From the NCBI GenBank assembly GCA_023436425.1, contig JAEZJD010000029.1:1-7040 (forward strand): 7,040 nucleotides of DNA, read 5' to 3'. Origin of the DNA: Bacteroidota bacterium (GTDB lineage Bacteria; Bacteroidota; Bacteroidia; Chitinophagales; Chitinophagaceae). The notes under the pieces are model-generated. The model was not told the origin of the DNA. It did no database searches and was given only the letters and a program-made list of their open reading frames with translations. Positions 1 through 6,297 of the stretch are shown one piece after another (position 1 is the first letter of the stretch; the number at the start of each line of letters is the position of its first letter). A program made the position numbers and the translations under genes.

Positions 1-917
1 ATGAAGATGTTATTGTTTAAGATCAGCTTAATGCCTCTTGCGTCCTGGTGATCTTTGTAGCCGATAAATCCTTCGCTTGCCAAATAGTTTTCGATATATA
101 CGATGGGTTTGGCGAGCAGTTTTTCAAACCCCTTTTTGTACGGCTCGAAGGCAACACCGCCGTGAATAAAAAATCCCAGATTTGGCCAAACATCATGGAT
201 GGTTTTTACCTTATAATGGTCAATGATCATCTCCATGCACATCTGACACCACGCGGGAACACCTACTATGTAACCAATGTCCCAATCGGCAGCTTTCTCA
301 ACAATCTCGTTAAGCTTTTGGTTCCAGTCTTTGATGCCTGCTATACGACCGCCGGGTTTGTAGAAAGTCTGAAACCAAAACGGACGGTTCTTAGCAAGAA
401 TACCACTAAGATCGCCGGCATACCAACCCGCTTTCCCCTTTTCCAGGTCGGTGGCGCCACCCAACATTAAAAAGCCTTTGGTGATTGCATTGCGAGGAAG
501 ATTTTCATAATTGAAAAGAGACAACAGTTGACGTATGTAATTAATTCGATTACTCTTCAGCATGTCCTTCGTCACGGGAATATACTTGCTCGATGCTTCT
601 GATGTGCCGGAACTCAGAGCATAATACTTGATCTTTCCACGCCATGTTACATCTGGTTCTCCTTCGAGTGTTTTAATCCACCATTCGTTGTATATTTTAT
701 TGTAGTCGTGAACAGGAACAAATTGCTGAAAAACTTTTCCGCTGTGCCGGCTTAACAATATTTCATAGAATTTATATTGCTGACCAAACTGTGTGAACCT
801 CGCTTTCCGCAGCAGCTTTTTCAGAACTTTTAGCTGCTGCCGCCTCGGATCATTTTTCGGCAGATTCAACGCTTCTGAAATAGTCTTCGGTAATTTCATA
901 TCAATGAGTCTCGCCAT
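1..917 (-). CDS. GH3 auxin-responsive promoter family protein (acyl-adenylating amide synthetase-like), 3' end outside the window
   Basis: Reading the minus strand from ATG at 917 gives 305 open codons that run off the left edge. Bacterial GH3 proteins are about 500 residues from memory, so roughly 60% is visible. Residues 98-114 read YYALSSGTSEASSKYIP, the GH3/ANL-type ATP-binding loop (SSGTS at 102-106, Lys111). Residues 274-287 read YIENYLASEGFIGY, matching the second nucleotide-binding motif (Ser281-Glu282). RFTQFGQQYKF near residue 40 is also typical of the family. Plant GH3 enzymes adenylate carboxylic acids such as indole acetate or jasmonate and join them to amino acids; bacterial substrates are largely unknown. 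No signal peptide or membrane segment is visible, so it should be cytoplasmic. An in-frame ATG at 899 is an alternative start; neither has a clear ribosome binding site. The gene lies 30 bases downstream of the glycosyltransferase on the same strand, so co-transcription is likely. The family call is strong; the substrate is unknown. Confidence 0.88.
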   Translation of the reverse strand, partial: MARLIDMKLPKTISEALNLPKNDPRRQQLKVLKKLLRKARFTQFGQQYKFYEILLSRHSGKVFQQFVPVHDYNKIYNEWWIKTLEGEPDVTWRGKIKYYALSSGTSEASSKYIPVTKDMLKSNRINYIRQLLSLFNYENLPRNAITKGFLMLGGATDLEKGKAGWYAGDLSGILAKNRPFWFQTFYKPGGRIAGIKDWNQKLNEIVEKAADWDIGYIVGVPAWCQMCMEMIIDHYKVKTIHDVWPNLGFFIHGGVAFEPYKKGFEKLLAKPIVYIENYLASEGFIGYKDHQDARGIKLILNNNIF

Positions 918-947
918 AACGCTGTAATCAAACTAAAGTTACCGCTT

Positions 948-2879
948 TTAACTGCCCAAGGTTTTGTAGTTATTGAAAATCGTTTTGACATCTTGTAAGG
1001 GCTCGTAATTTCTCGCATACCAATAATCAAGTTTTTCGTACCTGCCATCGGGTTCCCCAGCTTCGATTTTTCCGTCCGGCGTCAAAACTGATGGACGCAG
1101 TTTAGGTAACAAAAGGTTTTTTGCGCCATACCCTACCCATGTTTTCTTCCCCGCCAGCACAGAAAAACAATTGCGAAAAAATTTTGTTGCATGCTTTACA
1201 AAAACAAGATGAACGAAGAAAGTAATGATGAAAAAAATAGATACTGATACGTCAACTAACCGTTTTAATCTTTTCGAAGACGCTTTTGCAAGGCGGAATT
1301 CTCCATCTGCTGCTAATGTGTGACCAGAAGATGTACTCGTGTCGCTTCCAACAATGCTTCCGCTTTTATTGTTGTAAAAACGGATATTCAGTGTTCCTTG
1401 AATTTGTTCAACATACTCAATTGTTTTTTCATAACTGAGTGAGCCGCTGCAAAAGATAATCTCTCTTGCGTGCAATGTGTCTGCTGTTGCTGGGAGAGTT
1501 TCCAACGTAGCGACGGCATCACGTTCCTGCGTTTGCGCCACACGACCTATCACTTTCTTGTAAAGTCCCGCATCTCTTAAGAAATTGCAAGCTTCTTCGT
1601 ACTCCATCGTGGATCCAACTATTAAGATGTATTGACGATCAATGTTGTTAGCATCTTTTTGAATTACTCTTGTTTTAAGTAGCAGCCACCGCTGAATACG
1701 TATCAGAATAAGGGCAAATAAGGCGCCGAGGACAACGATTCCCCTGGAGAAACGATACTTTTCAGGTAGAAGTGCATACAAAACAAGCAAAGCAATAGTG
1801 GCAATGAATGTCGATCGTAACAAATCTTTGCTCTTGTAAAAACGATCGTACAATCCTGCATAATACGCCGCAATCAAGTACACGATTGTAAATACAGGGA
1901 ATGAAATAAGAAGCAGCGGTTCTGGGTACACGATGTCTGTTCGCACGTAGGCTGTCCAAATTTCTTTTACTAACCAAAAAGAAAACAGCATGATTAATGC
2001 GTCAATAACAGGCAAACCAATCCAACGGATAAACTTGAAAATAGCCGCAATAATTGCTCGAATCCAAATGGCAAAATGGATTGAAAAGTTGAAAACTCCC
2101 GCCTTGGCTCCGCCATAATGTTTGTGCACAAAAATGCTCATGGCATTGTAGAACATTCGTACATAATTCAGGCTGCCACGTTTGGTGCTTTCTCCCTTAA
2201 AGTGAATAATGGTAGTGCCTGAAAAATAGTAATTCCTGTAGCCGGCTTTTTGAATTCGGTAGCTCAGGTCCACGTCTTCGCCGTACATGAAAAACTTTTC
2301 ATCAAAGAGACCGATCTTGTCGAGCACATCTCTTCGCACCATCAAAAACGCTCCTGCCAAAACATCCGCCTCATGATCCCGGTTATTTTCAAGATGGCCG
2401 AGATGATATCTGTTGAAGATTTTAGAGTTCGGAAAAAGCAATCCTAATCCGAATAGTTTGTATAATGATGTAAGTGGCGATGGGAAGGCTCTCTTCGATT
2501 CCTTCAGAAACCGGCCGGTGCCGTCAATCATCTTCACCCCAAGCGCTCCGCAATCTGCATGATTTTTAAAAAACTTGATACACTTGTGCAAGCTGTTTTC
2601 CGGAATAATCGTATCCGGGTTCAGGAATAAAATGTATTCACCTGACGAATGCTTAACGCCATGGTTGCAGGCTTTTGCAAATCCACCGTTACTCTCACTA
2701 CATATAAAACGAACAGCAGGAAACTTTTGTTTCAGATAAGGAATGCTGCCGTCGGTTGAATTGTTATCTACTACAATCACTTCAGCAGAAACATTGGTAA
2801 GCGCCCCTTGTACCGAATAAAGACAATGCTCCAGAAAGTATTTAACGTTGTAGTTGACTATGATAATGGAGAGTGTCAA
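948..2879 (-). CDS. Membrane glycosyltransferase: GT2 domain fused to a degenerate polyprenyl-phosphate sugar transferase scaffold
   Basis: A 643-residue protein. Residues 1 to about 255 form a GT-A family 2 domain: LSIIIVNYNV at the start, VDNNSTDGS at 37-45, FLNPDT at 85-90 (Asp89 in the metal/sugar-nucleotide position), GEDVDLSYR at 200-208 (acidic pair 201-202), and HFKGES at 226-231. It resembles rhamnosyl-type transferases of surface polysaccharide synthesis. A hydrophobic segment at about 264-284 follows, then four likely membrane helices (about 290-309, 320-341, 354-371, 378-397). Next comes a Rossmann-like part starting YILIVGSTMEY at 417, and a last hydrophobic segment at about 541-560 preceded by KRLKRLVDV. 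The tail contains FRNCFSVLAGKKTWVGYG (568-585) and LDYWYARNYEP (617-627). From helix 1 to the tail this follows the plan of WbaP/WcaJ-type phosphoglycosyl transferases, but their catalytic segment is missing. The start codon is TTG: an in-frame TAG lies at 2910-2912 with no ATG or GTG between, and the start fits the beginning of the GT2 fold. Acceptor and donor cannot be read from the sequence. Confidence 0.9.
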   Translation of the reverse strand: MTLSIIIVNYNVKYFLEHCLYSVQGALTNVSAEVIVVDNNSTDGSIPYLKQKFPAVRFICSESNGGFAKACNHGVKHSSGEYILFLNPDTIIPENSLHKCIKFFKNHADCGALGVKMIDGTGRFLKESKRAFPSPLTSLYKLFGLGLLFPNSKIFNRYHLGHLENNRDHEADVLAGAFLMVRRDVLDKIGLFDEKFFMYGEDVDLSYRIQKAGYRNYYFSGTTIIHFKGESTKRGSLNYVRMFYNAMSIFVHKHYGGAKAGVFNFSIHFAIWIRAIIAAIFKFIRWIGLPVIDALIMLFSFWLVKEIWTAYVRTDIVYPEPLLLISFPVFTIVYLIAAYYAGLYDRFYKSKDLLRSTFIATIALLVLYALLPEKYRFSRGIVVLGALFALILIRIQRWLLLKTRVIQKDANNIDRQYILIVGSTMEYEEACNFLRDAGLYKKVIGRVAQTQERDAVATLETLPATADTLHAREIIFCSGSLSYEKTIEYVEQIQGTLNIRFYNNKSGSIVGSDTSTSSGHTLAADGEFRLAKASSKRLKRLVDVSVSIFFIITFFVHLVFVKHATKFFRNCFSVLAGKKTWVGYGAKNLLLPKLRPSVLTPDGKIEAGEPDGRYEKLDYWYARNYEPLQDVKTIFNNYKTLGS

Positions 2880-2904
2880 AAAAAGATGGCTTGTGAATGG
2901 CGAA

Positions 2905-2912
2905 CAAACCTA
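2905..2912 (-). promoter_or_regulatory. Candidate Bacteroidota -7 promoter element for the glycosyltransferase-GH3 unit
   Basis: Read on the minus strand the bases are TAGGTTTG, an exact match to the Bacteroidota housekeeping -7 consensus TAnnTTTG. It ends 25 bases before the TTG start codon at 2879, which would leave a leader of about 20 bases. I see no convincing -33 TTTG partner at the usual distance, so this rests on one short motif and a sensible position. Confidence 0.4.
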
Positions 2913-2991
2913 ATGAATCTTTGCCGTTTGTGCTTCGCAGTCCTTTCTCATTCACGAGGAACACTTCAGCAATCGAACAAAGACTACAAAG

Positions 2992-2999
2992 TATATTTG
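2992..2999 (+). promoter_or_regulatory. Candidate -7 promoter element directly before the phosphatase start (possible leaderless mRNA)
   Basis: The bases TATATTTG match the Bacteroidota -7 consensus TAnnTTTG exactly. Only three bases separate the element from the ATG at 3003, so transcription from it would begin at or just inside the start codon and give a leaderless message. No clear TTTG -33 box lies upstream. It may be chance in an A/T-rich start region, with the real promoter further upstream. Confidence 0.3.
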
Positions 3000-3002
3000 C
3001 TG

Positions 3003-3785
3003 ATGCTCAAAAATGCTCTCCTGGAAGCAGCACAGGCAGCTGCAAGTGAAATTAGGCGTTACACAGATCTTGATGTAAAAGTCTCGAACAAAGAAGGCAT
3101 AAATAACCTGGTGACAGAAGTCGATCACGCATCCGAAAAGGCGATCATCAATGTCATCAAAAATCATTTTCCGGATCACCATATCTTAAGTGAAGAATGT
3201 GGCGATCTCATACAGGATTCGCAATACAAGTGGATCATTGACCCGATCGATGGCACCGTCAATTTTGCACATCGTATTCCCATCTGCTGTATCTCCATTG
3301 CTGTGGAGCACGAAGGAAAAATGATATTATCCGTCATTTACAATCCTTTCCTCGAAGAATTCTTTTTCGCAGAAAGAGGTCAGGGTGCAACACTGAACGA
3401 CAAAAAAATAACGGTGAGCAAAAAAGAAAAGGTGATCAACGCCTGCCTTGTTACCGGCTTCCCGTACACTTATTTGGATGAGCCGAATGGACCGCTTCAG
3501 GCGTTCGAACGATTTATTAAAAGAGGAATTCCGGTTAGGCGGCTCGGCTCCGCGGCCATAGATCTTGCGTGGGTGGCGTGTGGCAGGTTTGATGGTTTTT
3601 ATGAGCACAAGTTGGAAGCCTGGGATAGCGCTGCAGGATTTTTGCTGGTGGAAGAAGCAGGCGGAAAAGTTACCAATTTACAAGGAGACCCGTACTCGCC
3701 GTACAAACCGGGGATTATTGCTACCAACGGAGTTATACATGATGAACTGGTGGAATGGGTAAAAGGGAATGTCCCTAAATTGTAG
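3003..3785 (+). CDS. Inositol monophosphatase family protein (Mg-dependent sugar/polyol-phosphate phosphatase)
   Basis: A 260-residue protein, close to the roughly 265 residues usual for the family. It carries the full metal-site signature: LSEECG at 62-67 (Glu64/Glu65), WIIDPIDGTVNFAH at 77-90 (Asp80 and Asp83, with Gly84-Thr85) and EAWDSAAG at 205-212 (Asp208). These are the acidic residues that hold Mg2+ and hydrolyse a phosphate monoester. Bacterial members act on inositol-1-phosphate, fructose-1,6-bisphosphate, histidinol phosphate, PAP or NADP; sequence alone does not choose among them, so no symbol is given. It is probably cytoplasmic. The ATG at 3003 was chosen because the family fold starts there (LKNALLEAAQAA, first helix). 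In-frame ATGs at 2886 and 2913 would add a Cys/Arg-rich stretch unlike the family. The stop is 3 bases before thiL, so the two are surely co-transcribed and perhaps translationally coupled. Confidence 0.92.
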   Translation: MLKNALLEAAQAAASEIRRYTDLDVKVSNKEGINNLVTEVDHASEKAIINVIKNHFPDHHILSEECGDLIQDSQYKWIIDPIDGTVNFAHRIPICCISIAVEHEGKMILSVIYNPFLEEFFFAERGQGATLNDKKITVSKKEKVINACLVTGFPYTYLDEPNGPLQAFERFIKRGIPVRRLGSAAIDLAWVACGRFDGFYEHKLEAWDSAAGFLLVEEAGGKVTNLQGDPYSPYKPGIIATNGVIHDELVEWVKGNVPKL

Positions 3786-3788
3786 TTT

Positions 3789-4823
3789 ATGAACGATCAA
3801 CAGCGAACAGAGGTTTCTACTCTCGGAGAATTTGGCCTGATTGACCATCTTACAAAAAACATCGAAATACAAAACGTTTCCACAATTGTTGGTGTCGGGG
3901 ATGATGCTGCAGTTATTGATCATTTTGGACGACAAACAGTGATCACGAATGACCTGGTCATCGAAGGTGTTCATTTCGATTTAATGTATACACCTTTAAA
4001 ACATCTGGGCTACAAAACCGTGGTAGTGAATGTGAGCGACATATGTGCGATGAATGCTACACCTACTCAAATTACACTTGCAATTGCGCTGAGTAACAGG
4101 CTAAGCGTGGAAGCGTTGGATGAATTTTACGAAGGCATATATGCTGCCTGCGATCGGTATGGTGTGGATCTTATCGGCGGCGATACCACAACTTCGCAGA
4201 AAGGGTTTATCATTTCATGCACGGCGATCGGGGAAGTGGCGCCAGATAAATTCGTGAAAAGGAGCGGTGCAAAAAACGGAAACCTTTTGTGCGTTACAGG
4301 TGATCTGGGTGCTGCATATCTCGGGCTAACATTGTTGGAGCGGGAGAAGAGAATCTATCTCGAAAGCCCGCAGGTGCAGCCGGATCTTGAAGGCGAAAAA
4401 TATATTGTGGGAAGAATTTTGAAACCCGAAGCTCGCAGGGATGTGACAGAGTTTTTTGCCGCCAGCGACGTCATGCCGACAGCAATGATCGACGTCAGTG
4501 ATGGATTGAGTTCAGAGATCTTGCACATTTGCAAGCAAAGCGAGGTTGGTTGTGTTCTATACGAGGAAAAAATTCCTATAGCGGAAGAGACAAGAAATGC
4601 TGCCTTCAAATTTAATCTGGATCCGACGGCGTGTGCACTCAGTGGCGGTGAAGATTATGAATTGTTGTTTACGATAACACAGGATGATTACGAAAAAATA
4701 TCCGGCAACTCTGATATTTCAGTAATCGGGTACATCACAGATTCGGAAGCGGGTGCGCATATCTTTACAAAAGGGGGCAGCAAGCACCCGATAACTGCTC
4801 AGGGCTGGAACGCCTTTCATTGA
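3789..4823 (+). CDS. thiL: Thiamine-monophosphate kinase
   Basis: A 344-residue protein of the usual ThiL length. ThiL uses ATP to phosphorylate thiamine monophosphate to thiamine diphosphate, the last step of cofactor synthesis, in the cytoplasm. Motifs in order: GVGDDAAV at 35-42 (Mg/ATP-binding aspartates 38-39), TNDLVIEGVHFD at 53-64, NVSDICAMNA at 81-90 (Asp84), LIGGDTTTS at 128-136, VTGDLGAA at 169-176, MIDVSDGLSSE at 233-243 and LSGGEDYELLFT at 284-295. This is the PurM/ThiL fold with N-terminal ATP-binding and C-terminal domains, and nothing essential looks lost. The ATG at 3789 fits the family, whose N-terminus normally has an E-x-G-E-F/L-x-L-I-like helix (here TLGEFGLIDHL). It begins 3 bases after the phosphatase stop and ends 1 base before the S41 gene. 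No other thiamine genes are in the window and no TPP riboswitch is visible upstream. Confidence is high. Confidence 0.96.
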   Translation: MNDQQRTEVSTLGEFGLIDHLTKNIEIQNVSTIVGVGDDAAVIDHFGRQTVITNDLVIEGVHFDLMYTPLKHLGYKTVVVNVSDICAMNATPTQITLAIALSNRLSVEALDEFYEGIYAACDRYGVDLIGGDTTTSQKGFIISCTAIGEVAPDKFVKRSGAKNGNLLCVTGDLGAAYLGLTLLEREKRIYLESPQVQPDLEGEKYIVGRILKPEARRDVTEFFAASDVMPTAMIDVSDGLSSEILHICKQSEVGCVLYEEKIPIAEETRNAAFKFNLDPTACALSGGEDYELLFTITQDDYEKISGNSDISVIGYITDSEAGAHIFTKGGSKHPITAQGWNAFH

Positions 4824-4824
4824 C

Positions 4825-6297
4825 ATGAAAACAATTCTGTACCTTTTTTGTCTTTTGCTTTTCTCAAGTTGCGTGGCAACGAAATACAATCCCGCGAAGA
4901 AGTATTCGCCGGCTGCCTTACAAAGCGATTACAAGTTGTTCAGAGAAATATTGGAAGATGCCCATCCGAGCCTTTATTGGTATACGCCAAAGGACAGCAT
5001 GGACTTCTTTTTTGCGAAAGGGAGCGAGATGTTGCAAGACTCGCTTACTGAGCCAAAATTTCGAGCTGCACTTGCCTATGTAATTGCAAAAATCAAGTGC
5101 GGACACACTTCCGTTCGTGCTTCGAAAGCGGCTTCGAGATACAACTCCTTGAGAGATTCATCATTTCCATTGTTTGTAAAGATTTGGCCCGACACTGCTG
5201 TTGTTACCATGAACCTCAATCGGCGCGACAGCGATGTGAGCCGGGGCGTAATCCTTAAGTCCATCGAAAACCGACCCATGGATTTTGTAGTTGACAGTTT
5301 GTTTACCTACTTGTCGGCAGACGGAAATAATACAACTCACAAGTACCAAACACTTAGCAACGGCAGCAACTTTCGCAGCATGTATGCGGTTGTGTTTGGT
5401 GTAAATAGTCAAACGAAAGTCACATATATAGATTCTACCGAAAGACTAAAAACCTCGTCAATAACCCTCTTTAAACCGGCACCGGATTCTTTGCGCAGCT
5501 TCAACATGCCAAAACTTTCCCGCAGTCAACGGAAAAAACTTCAGCGGGAATCAGTTAGAAATTTGAAGGTTGATTCAACCCTTAATACCGCTTTTATGGA
5601 AGTGAACAGCTTTACCAAGGGTAATGGTTTGCGAAAGTTTTTTCGTCGGTCATTTAGGAGTTTGCAAAACGACGACATTGCAAACCTTGTTGTGGACATG
5701 CGCGGAAATGGCGGCGGAAGCGTAGTCCTTTCTAATCTGCTCACAAAATACATTGCGAACAAACCTTTTAAAATCGCTGATTCCCTTTATGCTATAAAAC
5801 GCAGCAGCCGGTATGGTAAATATCAGGAGCACCGATTAATCAATTGGTTATTTCTTGTTTTTTTCACCAGAAAAAAATCTGACCACAATTACCATTTTGC
5901 ATTTTTCGAAAACAAATATTTCAAGCCGAAAAGGAAACATCATTTTTCTGGCACTACATATATTCTCACCGGCGGCAATACCTTTTCCGCCGCATCGCTG
6001 TTTACAAAATCATTGATCAAACAAGACGACGTTATTGTAGTGGGAGAAGAAACAGGAGGCGGTGCATATGGAAATACTGCATGGCTTATTCCGGATGTGA
6101 CCCTGCCGAATACCGGTGTCAGATTTCGCCTGCCTCTGTTCAGAATGATCATTGATAAAGATGCGCAAAAAGGCAGAGGTGTGATGCCCGAAGTGGAAGT
6201 GTTGCCCACTGTCAACAGCATTCGAAGCGGCGTGGATTTTAAAATGGAAAAAGTAAAAGAAATGATTCGTAACAACGAACGAAGCCTACCTCATTAA
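4825..6297 (+). CDS. S41 family peptidase, predicted lipoprotein
   Basis: A 490-residue protein with a short lipoprotein signal: basic MK, a hydrophobic core (ILYLFCLLLF), then FSSC with the probable lipidated Cys16. The -3 residue is Phe, slightly atypical. It should be exported and membrane-anchored on the periplasmic or outer side. Residues 30-110 form a helical N-terminal domain with KCGHTSV at 91-97 (His94). About 113-215 looks like a degenerate PDZ-type region (GVILKSIENRPM). The S41 (C-terminal processing protease/tricorn) catalytic domain follows: NLVVDMRGNGGGS at 287-299, YILTGGNTFSAASLF at 379-393 (likely nucleophile Ser388) and VVGEETGGGAYGN at 405-417 (Glu408/Glu409). Basic linkers at 229-248 and a hydrophobic-then-basic insert at 341-373 interrupt the core. 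The substrate is unknown; relatives degrade exported proteins or peptides. ATG 4825 starts one base after the thiL stop, indicating the same operon. The stop codon overlaps that of the opposing PBP4 gene. Confidence 0.9.
   Translation: MKTILYLFCLLLFSSCVATKYNPAKKYSPAALQSDYKLFREILEDAHPSLYWYTPKDSMDFFFAKGSEMLQDSLTEPKFRAALAYVIAKIKCGHTSVRASKAASRYNSLRDSSFPLFVKIWPDTAVVTMNLNRRDSDVSRGVILKSIENRPMDFVVDSLFTYLSADGNNTTHKYQTLSNGSNFRSMYAVVFGVNSQTKVTYIDSTERLKTSSITLFKPAPDSLRSFNMPKLSRSQRKKLQRESVRNLKVDSTLNTAFMEVNSFTKGNGLRKFFRRSFRSLQNDDIANLVVDMRGNGGGSVVLSNLLTKYIANKPFKIADSLYAIKRSSRYGKYQEHRLINWLFLVFFTRKKSDHNYHFAFFENKYFKPKRKHHFSGTTYILTGGNTFSAASLFTKSLIKQDDVIVVGEETGGGAYGNTAWLIPDVTLPNTGVRFRLPLFRMIIDKDAQKGRGVMPEVEVLPTVNSIRSGVDFKMEKVKEMIRNNERSLPH

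Larger units (their letters stand above)
2880..3002. other. Divergent intergenic region between the glycosyltransferase and the phosphatase gene
   Basis: These 123 bases separate two genes transcribed away from each other, so both promoters should lie here. One TAnnTTTG match occurs on each strand (annotated separately). There is no strong stem-loop, and no THI-box-like CTGAGA core that would suggest a TPP riboswitch for the downstream thiL. The plus-strand reading frame of the phosphatase stays open leftward through this region and into the glycosyltransferase, but that extension does not look like protein of the family. Confidence 0.6.

Noticed and set aside
48..470. Open plus-strand frame of 140 codons
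   Set aside because: It lies wholly antisense to the GH3 gene, which has clear family motifs across the same bases.
2808..3002. Leftward extension of the phosphatase reading frame (65 extra codons, with ATGs at 2808, 2886 and 2913)
   Set aside because: It overlaps the start of the opposing glycosyltransferase and encodes a Cys/Arg-rich stretch unlike the phosphatase family, whose fold begins at the ATG at 3003.
2880..3002. Possible TPP (THI-box) riboswitch upstream of the operon containing thiL
   Set aside because: The region has no CTGAGA core or the paired elements expected, and it is short for a full THI-box plus promoter.
4467..4497. Repeated GACGTCA heptamer, 24 bases apart, as a possible operator
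   Set aside because: Both copies are inside thiL and encode conserved or neutral residues (SDVM and IDVSDG); the spacing is explained by coding sequence.
5940..6275. Open minus-strand frame of 111 codons opposite the S41 gene
   Set aside because: It mirrors the catalytic Ser388 and GEETGGG region of the S41 peptidase; the translated product resembles no family and looks like a shadow frame.
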